Shown here: in pieces, positions 9,220 to 18,201 of the stretch | Layout of the letters: the number at the start of each line of letters is the position of its first letter | Position numbering within the stretch: position 1 is the first letter of the stretch | Notes under the pieces: generated by a model | The model's input: the letters and a program-made list of their open reading frames with translations, nothing else | What the model was told of the DNA's origin: nothing | Database searches by the model: none | Assembly: GCA_003228105.1 (NCBI GenBank) | Contig: QGNN01000016.1 | Coordinates: forward strand, 1 to 35,805 | Direction of reading: 5' to 3' | DNA from: Chloroflexota bacterium | GTDB taxonomy: Bacteria; Chloroflexota; Dehalococcoidia; Lucifugimonadales; UBA826 | Length of the DNA: 35,805 nt | Made by a program: the position numbers and the translations under genes

Positions 9220-12009
9220 ATGGCAAGTGCCCCTTTTCCCTCATTTGATTTCGATCCGTCTTCAATTAAAGACAAACTTAGTGGGCGGGTAAAATGGATA
9301 GTGCTGGCATTGACCCTTGTCCCTATCTTTTTGCTTTTGTGGCTTGCCCGAGGAATTTTCACTGATTACCTTTGGTTTTCAAAAATGGGCTTTGAAGATG
9401 TTTTCATCACAATGCTTCTCACTAAAATTACTTTATTTCTCATAGGGTTTGTTTTTGTCTTTGCATTGGTCTTAGCAAACCTTTTCTATGTGAATAGAAA
9501 AACAGCTGGGCCCTTAGGCGCTCTTCTTCCAGAGAATTTGAGAGGGATTATCAAGAAACTTCTGGTGATAGTATGCGTGTTGGTATCTCTTGTTTTGGCA
9601 GTAATACTCGGCTCTGTGATTGCCTCCAAATGGGAACTTTTTCTGAGATTTAGTAACGCCGCCGGATTCGGAATTAAAGAACCGTTACACGGTAACGACC
9701 TTTCTTTTTATGTTTTTGAATTACCCATTTATGCTTTTCTACAAGGCTGGCTTCTTGTTTGCGTCGGAGCCACTATAGTGGCAACAACTGCGCTGTCTTT
9801 TTTGAATTTTACTCTTCGAGGCAGCGCCTTCACCTTAACCACACCACTGCGTAACCATTTACTTGTTTTAGGGTCACTAGTTATTTTGATCTTCTCTGCT
9901 GGATATTGGGTTGATAGGTTGGAACTGGTTAGATCTGAGCACGGAATCGTGTACGGGGCGGCATACGCAGATGTTTACGCACGGCAAAACGCCTATTTGG
10001 TATTAAGCATAGCGGGAGTACTCGTTTCGATAGTTATGCTAGTGGGATCTTTCCTGGGTAAACTTAAATTATCTCTGGCTCCTATCGGGATTTGGGTGAT
10101 TTTGATAATTGGACTTGGAACAGTCTGGCCTTCTGTCGTTCAGCAATTTTCAGTTGACCCTGACGAATTTGTTAAGGAAACAAAGTATATTGAACGCAAC
10201 ATAGAATTCACTAAGCTTGGGTTTGGCCTGGAAGCGATAGAGGAGACATTCTATGAGGCAGAAGGCGAAATTACGGCAGAGTTAATGGAAGAGAATATTC
10301 CTACTATTGAAAACATACGACTTTGGGATTACAAGCCTTTAACCAACGTGTATAAACAAATTCAATTAATCCGTCCCTATTATGACTTTAAAGACGCTGA
10401 TGTTGATAGATACACCATAGATGGCGAATATAGGCAGGTATTGTTGGCTGCAAGAGAGGTTGCACCAGAAAAACTAAAAGAAGAAGCACAAACTTGGGTT
10501 AATCAAAAATTGTTTTATACCCATGGAATAGGCATAGCTATGAGCCCAGCTACAGAATTCACCGCAGAAGGGAGGCCTGTTTTTTTCGCCAAGGATATAC
10601 CGGTAAATGGTGAAATCCCTGTTGCATCTCCGAAGCAAGGTGCTGCCTCGGACATAATTGTGAAGAATCCTAGAATTTATTACGGTGAAAACACAAAAGA
10701 CTATGTGATAGTTGATACGAACACACTAGAATTGGATTACCAGACAGGAGAGGGAGATTTAATAGTAGGAAGTTACGATGGGTCCGGAGGGGTATCGATC
10801 GGGTCCTATTTTAGAAAATTACTTTATGCCTGGCAAATGAGGGATATAAACATTCTGATTAGTAGTCAAATAAATGAGAATAGTAAGATCCAATACAGGC
10901 GTTCAAATGAAGAAAGAATATCTACGCTGGCCCCTTTTCTAAAGCTGGATAAGGATCCTTATATAGTGGCCGCAAATGACCATCTGTACTGGATCCAAGA
11001 TGCCTATACGACATCTGATAAATTTCCTTACTCGCAGCCTACAGATGAAGACGAGACTAGCTTAGGCCACTACAACTACATAAGGAACAGCATTAAGATA
11101 GTCATGAACGCCTATACGGGGGATGTAGCATTTTATCTTTGGGACAACACCGATCCTGTTGCCCTTACCTACCAAAAAATGTTCCCGACGTTATTTTTAG
11201 ATCGTGATTCAATGCCGTCCGATTTAATTTCACATATAAGGTACCCACAAGGACTCTTTGCCATCCAAGCCGAGAAATATATTAAATACCACATGGAAGA
11301 CCCACAACATTTTTATGGAAACGAAGATCTATGGGCTTTCCCTCGAGAAAAATTTGGGCAACAAGAAGGATTACAACCACTTGAGCCATACTACGTGATC
11401 ATGCGGCTTCCAGGGGAGACAAAAGAAGAATTCGTTCAATTGATTCCATACACCCCTGATGGAAGGCCCAATATGGTTGGTTGGTTGGCTGCAAGGAGTG
11501 ATGCTTCTGAATATGGCAAATTGATAGCTTTCAATTTCCCTAAAGACCGCCAAGTGGATGGACCCGAACAGGTGGAAGCCAGAATAGATAATGATCAAGA
11601 TATTTCTGCTTGGTTTACGCTTAGATGTACAGAGGGATCCACATGTATAAGGGGGAACCTCCTAGTTGTTCCAATCGGGAACAGTATCCTTTATGCTGAA
11701 CCCATATATATACAAGCAGAAGGGGTTAGTTTTCCAGAACTTAAAAAAGTGATTTTGGCTACGGCACACCAAGTCGTTATGGGAGATTCCCTAAATGATG
11801 CCTTGTATCAAATTACTGGTATGAAAGACATTGTTACACCGATGCAAGACGATGTTAAAAAGAAAACTACAACTACACCCGTGAATCTAGAGGATGCTGG
11901 GAATAGTAAATTAAGTGAAATCAGAAACTCTATTAAGAATCTGAAAGCTGAGTTAAATAAGATTGAATCTTTGTTTGAAAACTTGGAAGATGCGATAAAA
12001 GGAGATTGA
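9220..12009 (+). CDS. UPF0182 family membrane protein
   Basis: A 929-residue protein of the UPF0182 family, function unknown. Seven hydrophobic segments are seen near residues 25-44, 66-90, 112-134, 172-197, 213-229, 258-279 and 286-304. A large polar domain follows (about 310-870), with family-typical stretches such as TLAPFLKLDKDPYIV and HIRYPQGLF, and a charged, probably coiled-coil tail near 895-928. It sits inside the arginine operon, 13 bases after argB and one base before argD, so it must be co-transcribed with them. A link to arginine metabolism is not supported by sequence and may be only positional. Confidence 0.9.
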   Translation: MASAPFPSFDFDPSSIKDKLSGRVKWIVLALTLVPIFLLLWLARGIFTDYLWFSKMGFEDVFITMLLTKITLFLIGFVFVFALVLANLFYVNRKTAGPLGALLPENLRGIIKKLLVIVCVLVSLVLAVILGSVIASKWELFLRFSNAAGFGIKEPLHGNDLSFYVFELPIYAFLQGWLLVCVGATIVATTALSFLNFTLRGSAFTLTTPLRNHLLVLGSLVILIFSAGYWVDRLELVRSEHGIVYGAAYADVYARQNAYLVLSIAGVLVSIVMLVGSFLGKLKLSLAPIGIWVILIIGLGTVWPSVVQQFSVDPDEFVKETKYIERNIEFTKLGFGLEAIEETFYEAEGEITAELMEENIPTIENIRLWDYKPLTNVYKQIQLIRPYYDFKDADVDRYTIDGEYRQVLLAAREVAPEKLKEEAQTWVNQKLFYTHGIGIAMSPATEFTAEGRPVFFAKDIPVNGEIPVASPKQGAASDIIVKNPRIYYGENTKDYVIVDTNTLELDYQTGEGDLIVGSYDGSGGVSIGSYFRKLLYAWQMRDINILISSQINENSKIQYRRSNEERISTLAPFLKLDKDPYIVAANDHLYWIQDAYTTSDKFPYSQPTDEDETSLGHYNYIRNSIKIVMNAYTGDVAFYLWDNTDPVALTYQKMFPTLFLDRDSMPSDLISHIRYPQGLFAIQAEKYIKYHMEDPQHFYGNEDLWAFPREKFGQQEGLQPLEPYYVIMRLPGETKEEFVQLIPYTPDGRPNMVGWLAARSDASEYGKLIAFNFPKDRQVDGPEQVEARIDNDQDISAWFTLRCTEGSTCIRGNLLVVPIGNSILYAEPIYIQAEGVSFPELKKVILATAHQVVMGDSLNDALYQITGMKDIVTPMQDDVKKKTTTTPVNLEDAGNSKLSEIRNSIKNLKAELNKIESLFENLEDAIKGD

Positions 12010-12010
12010 T

Positions 12011-13207
12011 ATGACTAGCACTGCGGAGTGGAAAGAACTCGAAAGTAAATATTATATGTTTCTTGTTAGGCGACAGCCTATGGTACTTGAGAGAGGAGAA
12101 GGTGCGAGAGTATGGGATGTCGAGGGGAAAGAATACCTGGATTTCACCTCTGGTTGGGCCGTCAATAACGCAGGCCACTCAAATCCAGTCATTGCCGAAG
12201 CAATAGCTGAACAGGCAAAAACCTTGGTTCAGACTTCAAATCAGTTTTATACTATCCCTCAGCTAAAATTGGCCGAAATTTTGGTTGAGAATAGTTGCCT
12301 AGACAAGATATTTATCTGTAATAGTGGTGCAGAAGCTAACGAAGGTGCAATCAAATTAGCAAAAAAATACGGTAAAAAACACAAGGATGGAGCATACCAC
12401 ATAATAACGGCTCTTAATTCATTTCATGGTCGTACCATGATGAATGTATCGGCCACTGGTCAGCCGCATTATCAAGAGCTTTTCCAGCCCATTCCCACTG
12501 GATTTTCACATGTCCCATACGATGATCTAGATGCGGTCAAAGAGGCTACAACCGATAATACTGTTGCCGTTATGATTGAACCTGTTCAAGGAGAGGGGGG
12601 AGTGAACATCCCTTCCGTCGAATATTTAAAAGGACTAAGAGACTGGTGCGATCAAAATGGAATGCTGTTGATTTTCGATGAAGTGCAGACTGGTTTGGGA
12701 AGGTTAGGCACCTTGTTCGGGTATCAAAGTTTCGGAGTTGAACCTGACATCATTACTCTCGCAAAAGGCCTGGGCGGTGGTGTTCCAATAGGAGCATTTT
12801 TGGCCAAGGATTCCGCTTGCGCTTTTGACCCAGGTGATCACGGTTCCACTTTTGGAGGAAACCCACTGACTTGTGCAGCAGCGCATGCTTCAACAAAATA
12901 TATCATCGATAATGAGATACCTGAAAACGCGGCAAAAATGGGCGAATATCTCGGTGAGAGACTCAGGAAGATACAATCGGATAATGAATTTATAACGGAT
13001 GTTAGAGGGATGGGTCTGATTTGGGCTGTTGAATTTGGTTCTGATATTACACCAGATGTCATTGCGGCAAGTAATGAGGCTGGCCTTTTAATGAATCCTA
13101 TGAGGCCAAATGCGATTCGACTTATGCCTGTTTTGACTATAACTAAAGAAGAAATAGACGAAGCCTTGTCCAGATTGGAAACCGGACTGGCGAACGCTTC
13201 AAAATAG
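12011..13207 (+). CDS. argD: acetylornithine aminotransferase
   Basis: A PLP-dependent class III aminotransferase that converts N-acetylglutamate semialdehyde to N-acetylornithine with glutamate as donor. Motifs: NSGAEANEGAIKLAKKYGKK near 114-133, FHGRTM near 138-143, the PLP-contacting FDEVQTGLGR near 222-231, and the Schiff-base Lys252 in LAKGLGGGVPIG. Length 398 is normal. It starts one base after the UPF0182 stop, so translation is probably coupled. Some family members also act in lysine synthesis or as ornithine aminotransferases; the operon favours arginine. Confidence 0.93.
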   Translation: MTSTAEWKELESKYYMFLVRRQPMVLERGEGARVWDVEGKEYLDFTSGWAVNNAGHSNPVIAEAIAEQAKTLVQTSNQFYTIPQLKLAEILVENSCLDKIFICNSGAEANEGAIKLAKKYGKKHKDGAYHIITALNSFHGRTMMNVSATGQPHYQELFQPIPTGFSHVPYDDLDAVKEATTDNTVAVMIEPVQGEGGVNIPSVEYLKGLRDWCDQNGMLLIFDEVQTGLGRLGTLFGYQSFGVEPDIITLAKGLGGGVPIGAFLAKDSACAFDPGDHGSTFGGNPLTCAAAHASTKYIIDNEIPENAAKMGEYLGERLRKIQSDNEFITDVRGMGLIWAVEFGSDITPDVIAASNEAGLLMNPMRPNAIRLMPVLTITKEEIDEALSRLETGLANASK

Positions 13208-13218
13208 CCGAGGCTGAG

Positions 13219-14478
13219 GTGAATTGGAAGGATATATATGATAGGGGGTCCTCAGTTTTTGGGGGAGCTGTATCTGGCGGCCTAGACAGCTGCACTGTCA
13301 CGCACTGGCTGCATCAGAATGGTGTTAACGTTCACTGTTTTACAGTAGATCTAGGTCAACCTGATGAGGAAAACTTACAGGCTGTGGCAGACCGAATGAT
13401 GGCCTGTGGGGCTTCTAAAGCGACCATTGTTCCTGGGAAAGAAATGCTTGCTGAAGCTGGCCTAAAAGTACTGCAGGCGCAGGCAAGGTATGAAGGGGGC
13501 TATTGGAATACTACTGGAATTGCTCGCCCCGTCACTGTTAAGGCTATTCTGGAAAACCTCCAACACAATAATATAAACGTTCTTTTTCATGGAGCCACTG
13601 GCCGGGGGAACGACCAGGTTAGGTTTCAACTGACTAGCAACATGTTGCAGCCGGAAATGGACGTGTATGCTCCTTGGAGAGATCAAGAATTCTTGGATAA
13701 ATTTCCAGGACGACAACAAATGATTGATTATTGTAAGCTGAATAATCTACCGATAAGGCCGGCTCAAGAATCTCGCTACTCTACCGACGCAAATTTTTTA
13801 GGGTTGACTCATGAGGCTGGCGACCTCGAAGATGTTTCAATTAGCCCTGATTTTGTGGAGCCCGGAATGGGGGTTTGGCCGTGGGATGCTCCGGATAAAC
13901 CTGAATACGTGACCATTGAATGGAGTAAAGGAATCCCAATTGCTTTAAATGAATCAGAACTGGATCTCATAGAAGTGTTCCAAGAAGCTAATTCTATCGC
14001 GGGTAGAAACGGGGTGGGCATAGGAACCCATGTGATAGAAAATAGATTTGTGGGCATTAAATCAAGAGGTATATATGAATCTCCCGGTATGGAATTACTT
14101 GGCAAAAGTTGGGAATATCTTTTGCAATTTGTTTTAGATAGAAGAGCTAGGGAATTTTACACACATATATCTAATTTAATTAGTACTCAAATATATCAAG
14201 GTTATTGGTTGGATTCTGCAACCTCGTCAGCTTTGGCCGCCCTTTCTCCCTTGGCCTCAATGGTTACAGGCAGCATTCAAATTAAACTGTACAAAGGCAA
14301 TATTTTCTTTGATTCTGTCGATGATTCGAAAGAAAATATGCCATTTTCTTTGTATACAGATGACGGCTCTATGGAGGCTACGGGGGGATATGATCATAAG
14401 GATGCAGAGGGTTTCTTGAATGTATTGGGCGTTTCAGCCAAAAACATAGGTAATAGACAATTCAGAGACTTGATTTAA
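13219..14478 (+). CDS. argG: argininosuccinate synthase
   Basis: Joins citrulline and aspartate with ATP to give argininosuccinate. The PP-motif SGGLDS is at residues 19-24, GQPDEEN near 46, the citrulline-site region FHGATGRGNDQVRF near 130-143, and the YSTDANFLGLTHEAGDLE block near 190. These blocks resemble the E. coli-type subfamily more than the ~400-residue type common in other bacteria. The GTG at 13219 is chosen because it lies right after GAGG and places the P-loop as in relatives. It is the last arginine gene here; argC, argF and argH are not in the window. Confidence 0.92.
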   Translation: MNWKDIYDRGSSVFGGAVSGGLDSCTVTHWLHQNGVNVHCFTVDLGQPDEENLQAVADRMMACGASKATIVPGKEMLAEAGLKVLQAQARYEGGYWNTTGIARPVTVKAILENLQHNNINVLFHGATGRGNDQVRFQLTSNMLQPEMDVYAPWRDQEFLDKFPGRQQMIDYCKLNNLPIRPAQESRYSTDANFLGLTHEAGDLEDVSISPDFVEPGMGVWPWDAPDKPEYVTIEWSKGIPIALNESELDLIEVFQEANSIAGRNGVGIGTHVIENRFVGIKSRGIYESPGMELLGKSWEYLLQFVLDRRAREFYTHISNLISTQIYQGYWLDSATSSALAALSPLASMVTGSIQIKLYKGNIFFDSVDDSKENMPFSLYTDDGSMEATGGYDHKDAEGFLNVLGVSAKNIGNRQFRDLI

Positions 14479-14499
14479 CGAGAGTTAGGAGTTAAGAAA

Positions 14500-15660
14500 T
14501 TGGCCACACAAACTTCTGAAGAGACTCGTAAACAGATCGTTTCCTTAGTTAGAGATTTTGTGAAGAGAGATGTGGAACCAATAGCCAGTACTTATGATAA
14601 TGAGGACATATATCCTCACGAATTAATTCCCATAATGCGTGAATTGGGCCTGTTTGGCATTAATATCCCAACTGAATATGGTGGGATGGGTCTAGATTTT
14701 ACGACGTTCGCAATGATATTTGAAGAGCTAAGTAAAGGCTGGATGAGTGTGTCAGGAATAATTGGGACCCATCATATTCTTAGCTACGTAATCTCTGTTT
14801 ATGGTACTGAAGAGCAAAAACGTCGTATTTTGCCTAAAATGGCAACAGGTGAGATTCGGGGAGGATTGGCTTTAACTGAGTCTGAAGCCGGCAGTGATGC
14901 TCAAAACATATCCACTACAGCTGTGAAAGATGGTGAAGAATATGTGATAAACGGGCGGAAGATGTTTATTAGTAACGGGGATAATGGGAATGCCTTCGCT
15001 TTAATGGCCAAAACGGATCCCGATTCAGACCCAAGACACCGAGGAATAAGCTGTTTCATTTTTGAAAAACCAACTGAAGGATTTAAAGTCGGTCAACACT
15101 TGGATAAATTGGGCTATAGGGGTTTGGATACCTGCGAGTTGATTTTTGATGATTGCAGAGTACCTGCTGACAATCTTATTGGAGGAGAAGAAGGTCGCGG
15201 GTTTGGGCAGGTAATGAATGGATTGGAGACTGGTAGGATAAATGTTGCTGCCAGGGCTGTTGGGGTGGCTCAAGCTGCTTTAGAGGCCTCAGTGGCATAT
15301 TCTAAAAAGCGCTTGGCTTTTGGCAAACTAATATCAGAACATCAAGCGATACAGTTAAAATTAGCTGAAATGGCTTCAAAGGTACATGCAGCCAGATTAA
15401 TGGTTTACGACGCAGCAAGAAAGAAAGATGCAGGCGAAAGGAATGATCTCGAGGCTGCAATGGCGAAATTGTTTGCAAGTGAGGTTTGTGGTGAGGTTGC
15501 AATGGAGGCTATGCGTGTTCATGGTGGGGTAGGTTATACAAAAGATTTGCCAGTAGAACGATATTATAGAGATGCTCCCCTCATGATTATTGGCGAAGGA
15601 ACAAATGAGATTATGAAACTAGTGATTGCTAGACGGTTGCTTGAAAAATATTCAGATTGA
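14500..15660 (+). CDS. acyl-CoA dehydrogenase
   Basis: A 386-residue FAD-dependent dehydrogenase that forms the 2,3-double bond of an acyl-CoA. Family landmarks are ALTESEAGSDA near 126-136, the YVINGRKMFISNG segment near 147-159, RKRLAFGK-type helix near 268-276, and the C-terminal catalytic Glu366 in GEGTNEI with RRLLEKY at the end. The start is a TTG with TTAGGAG 8 bases upstream. A MaoC-type hydratase follows immediately, so the pair could perform two successive beta-oxidation-like steps. The chain length and type of substrate cannot be read from the sequence. Confidence 0.93.
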   Translation: MATQTSEETRKQIVSLVRDFVKRDVEPIASTYDNEDIYPHELIPIMRELGLFGINIPTEYGGMGLDFTTFAMIFEELSKGWMSVSGIIGTHHILSYVISVYGTEEQKRRILPKMATGEIRGGLALTESEAGSDAQNISTTAVKDGEEYVINGRKMFISNGDNGNAFALMAKTDPDSDPRHRGISCFIFEKPTEGFKVGQHLDKLGYRGLDTCELIFDDCRVPADNLIGGEEGRGFGQVMNGLETGRINVAARAVGVAQAALEASVAYSKKRLAFGKLISEHQAIQLKLAEMASKVHAARLMVYDAARKKDAGERNDLEAAMAKLFASEVCGEVAMEAMRVHGGVGYTKDLPVERYYRDAPLMIIGEGTNEIMKLVIARRLLEKYSD

Positions 15661-15679
15661 TTAGTAAACAGGCATTAAA

Positions 15680-16161
15680 ATGACTTCAAAAAAAATCGTC
15701 GTCGATTCTAAGGATAGTTTTGGAGGTTGGTTCGAGGAATTTTCTTCAGGGCAAATTTTAAACATTGGCCAGGTAAAACCATTACAGAAATGGACAATCA
15801 CTTATTTTCTTTACTGACCATGAATGATAATCCTCTCCACACAGATGAGAATTACATGTCACAACACCAACACGGTAAAACTCTTGTAAATGGATTACTG
15901 GTGATGAGTTTGGTGGTAGGTATGAGCGTTCGGCAAACCTCAGGTAAAGCTATTGCTAACTTACTTTACGAATCTGTTACACATGATGGACCTACATTTC
16001 ATGGAGATACTATCTATGCTGAGAGTGAAGTTCTGGAAACGACAGCATCTCAAACCAAGAATGACAGAGGTATGGTTTATATTGAGAGCCGGGGAGTAAA
16101 CCAAAAAGAGGAAAAAGTACTTACATTGAGACGGAAATTTTTGGTAAAAAAAAGACCTTAA
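15680..16161 (+). CDS. MaoC-type acyl dehydratase, with single-base frameshift
   Basis: The MaoC hydratase fold adds water to an enoyl- or mesaconyl-type CoA. The core motif NDNPLHTD, near the active Asp and His, is clear. The gene is split between two frames. From the ATG at 15680 the product starts with FGGWFEEFSSGQI, as homologues do, then runs off; the rest (FKHWPGKTITEMDNHLF and on) is one base out. The switch lies at TTTT, 15756-15759: one extra T would give a continuous ~160-residue protein. A start at 15727 keeps one frame but loses the N-terminal strand and begins with non-homologous residues. Read error, true lesion and ribosomal slippage remain possible. Confidence 0.8.
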
Positions 16162-16193
16162 CCAACCTGGCAACAGCCTAGAAATAAGACAAC

Positions 16194-17030
16194 ATGACAA
16201 AATTTGCTGATTCACTCCAAGAGATTTCAGTTTCAAAAAAATCACTTGTGTCCATAGGACTGGACCCAGATCCTGACAAGATGCCTCTACCGGATGTCTT
16301 TGAGTTTTGCAAGCGGATCATTGATCACACTGAAGTTTTTACTGCTGCATATAAACCTAACATGGGGTTCTTTGAGGCATTTGGCTTAGAAGGGTTAAAG
16401 TCCTTAGAAAAAGTGATCGACTATATCAAATCCAATTATTCCGACGTTCTAATAATTGGGGATGCAAAAAGGGGTGATATAGCAGCTACAAGCTCTAAAT
16501 ATGCCTCTGCGATGTTTGAGATATGGGATTTCGATGCAGTTACAGTCAATGTTTTTTCGGGATTTGATTCCATTGAACCGTTTCTTAAATATACAGACCG
16601 TGGGGTTTTCGTCTGGTGTAAATCCTCAAACCCGGACGGTTATCAGTTACAGGATCTTATAGTAAAGGGAAGCGAAGATAGGAAAATTTTTCAGATTATT
16701 GCTGATTACTGCGTTTCTTGGAACAATGAAGGGAATGTGGGATTGGTGGTTGGAGCTACGTATCCTGAAGAATTGAAAATTGTAAGGGATATAGTTGGAG
16801 AATTGCCCATATTGGTTCCCGGAATCGGCTCACAGTCAGGAGATCTAGAAGCATCAGTAAGGGCAGGCCTTGGTAGGATAAATCATGGATTGCTTGTAAG
16901 TTCTTCAAGGGGAATTATCTATGCCTCGTCTGATCCGAATAATTTCGGATTGGCTGCTGCAAACGCTTCTTTTAATCTCAGGGAAAGTATTAATAATATC
17001 TTGGAAGATGTAGGCCGGAGTTTTATTTAA
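16194..17030 (+). CDS. pyrF: orotidine 5'-phosphate decarboxylase
   Basis: Final step of UMP synthesis, decarboxylating OMP. It belongs to the longer (type 2) bacterial group: SIGLDPDPDKMP near 20-31, YKPNMGFFEAFG near 53-64, the catalytic D90-x-K92-x2-D95 in GDAKRGDIA, and the phosphate site PGIGSQSGDL near 206. Length 278 fits. It lies 32 bases after the hydratase and 23 before the DUF951 gene. No other pyrimidine gene is in the window. Confidence 0.94.
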   Translation: MTKFADSLQEISVSKKSLVSIGLDPDPDKMPLPDVFEFCKRIIDHTEVFTAAYKPNMGFFEAFGLEGLKSLEKVIDYIKSNYSDVLIIGDAKRGDIAATSSKYASAMFEIWDFDAVTVNVFSGFDSIEPFLKYTDRGVFVWCKSSNPDGYQLQDLIVKGSEDRKIFQIIADYCVSWNNEGNVGLVVGATYPEELKIVRDIVGELPILVPGIGSQSGDLEASVRAGLGRINHGLLVSSSRGIIYASSDPNNFGLAAANASFNLRESINNILEDVGRSFI

Positions 17031-17053
17031 TAAACAAGGCGTCAGGAGACGAT

Positions 17054-17272
17054 ATGGTGACGGATTATTCCCTTGGAGACATCATAACCTTGAAGAAAAA
17101 ACACCCGTGTGGAGAGCTGATATGGAAGGTAGACAGGATAGGGGCGGATATAGGAATTGTGTGCCAGGGGTGTAATCGGAGACTTATCATAGCAAGATCG
17201 GATTTAGAAAAGAGAACTCGATCTCATAAAAAAAACGGGATGAGTTTGCGGCCCAGTAATTTGGAAATATAA
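17054..17272 (+). CDS. DUF951 family small zinc-ribbon-like protein
   Basis: A 72-residue protein of the DUF951 family, found in Firmicutes and Chloroflexota, function unknown. The signature KKKHPCG (Cys19) and CQGCNRRL (Cys37, Cys40), with IGADIGIVC between them, matches the family and suggests a small metal-binding or nucleic-acid-binding fold. The start has CAGGAG a few bases upstream. It is followed by a bifunctional-nuclease-family gene and the ATP synthase operon. Confidence 0.88.
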   Translation: MVTDYSLGDIITLKKKHPCGELIWKVDRIGADIGIVCQGCNRRLIIARSDLEKRTRSHKKNGMSLRPSNLEI

Positions 17273-17353
17273 AATACTCATTGACATGGCTACTGTCCGT
17301 ATTTAAGATTGGGTTCTTCTCAATAAAACCGCGATATCAGGAGGCCAATCAAG

Positions 17354-17884
17354 TTGCTGGAACTCGAAATCGAAAGTATTCGTGTGAGACAAGAAACCCA
17401 GCAAAGGGCAGTTGTTCTAAAAGTCAAAGACTCCGATTTATACCTGCCTATATTCGTTGGTCAATTCGAAGTTGAAGCTATCAGGTTCAAGCTCATGGAA
17501 GTGGAAGTTCAAAGGCCAATGACACACGATTTACTTGGATCTGTCATTGGAGATTTGGGTGGAACTATACACAGTATCGTTGTGTCAGAACTTAAGAATG
17601 ATACTTTCTTCGCTAAAATTGTAATTGATACCAACGGTACACTAATCGAAATAGATGCAAGGCCCAGTGATGCTCTTGCACTGGCTGTTCGCTCTGAGGC
17701 TCCTATATATGCAGAAGAGGAAGTGGTTGAAAAAGCTGGCGTATCTCTTGATGTGGAACCTGAAGACAACAATCTTGAAGGATCTGAAGAAAAACAGGTA
17801 AACGAAGAAGAATTAGAGGGTCTTTCGGCCTTTACCGATTTTATCGATTCCCTAGATTTAGAAGACATAGGCAACGAGGATTGA
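17354..17884 (+). CDS. bifunctional nuclease family protein (DUF151)
   Basis: A 176-residue member of the BFN/DUF151 family. The domain covers residues 1-120: RAVVLKV, LYLPIFVGQFEVEAI near 29-43, RPMTHDLL near 55-62 and DARPSDALALAVR near 101-113. Plant relatives have been described as having RNase and DNase activity; the bacterial role is not settled. An acidic C-terminal tail (about 135-176) follows the domain. The TTG start at 17354 has AGGAGG about 8 bases upstream and gives the family's standard N-terminus. Confidence 0.88.
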   Translation: MLELEIESIRVRQETQQRAVVLKVKDSDLYLPIFVGQFEVEAIRFKLMEVEVQRPMTHDLLGSVIGDLGGTIHSIVVSELKNDTFFAKIVIDTNGTLIEIDARPSDALALAVRSEAPIYAEEEVVEKAGVSLDVEPEDNNLEGSEEKQVNEEELEGLSAFTDFIDSLDLEDIGNED

Positions 17885-17904
17885 GAAACTCTATCAATGG
17901 ATTT

Positions 17905-17934
17905 TTGACCCAAAGAAATACATTGTGATAAAGT
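17905..17934 (+). promoter_or_regulatory. putative atp operon promoter
   Basis: A -35 TTGACC (17905-17910) and an extended -10 TGATAAAGT (17926-17934) are separated by 18 bases. It lies 25 bases before the first atp gene. The same architecture occurs before the citrate synthase gene. Confidence 0.5.
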
Positions 17935-17958
17935 TTACAACCGTTCAGGTGAGGCCTT

Positions 17959-18183
17959 ATGAGTACCAAAAAATATGGGGCTATTGTTCGTCTGGTGGGG
18001 ATTGGATGGTACGTTGGTATTTGTATAGGCTTTGGTGCCTGGGCGGGTCTGTGGGCTGATAACCGACTTGGACTTAGCCCAATACTCACCCTCGCTGGAA
18101 TCGCCATCGGTCTTGTGGTGGCTTTGGTTGGTATGATAAGAATGCTGATGGCAGTCCTTAGATATGTCTCAGAATCCGATTGA
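17959..18183 (+). CDS. AtpI/AtpZ-like ATP synthase-associated membrane protein
   Basis: A 74-residue protein with two transmembrane helices (about 8-30 and 40-66), GAWAGLWADNRLG between them. AtpI/AtpZ proteins are encoded at the head of atp operons; AtpI has been linked to c-ring assembly and AtpZI to Ca/Mg transport. Position before atpB and the two-helix layout support the call. Similarity is diffuse in so short a protein. Confidence 0.82.
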   Translation: MSTKKYGAIVRLVGIGWYVGICIGFGAWAGLWADNRLGLSPILTLAGIAIGLVVALVGMIRMLMAVLRYVSESD

Positions 18184-18201
18184 TTAGGAGTTTCAAAAGT
18201 A

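Noticed and set aside
15756-15762. Canonical -1 slippery heptamer in the hydratase gene
   Set aside because: The bases do not fit X-XXY-YYZ in the zero frame; a missing T is more likely than programmed frameshifting.
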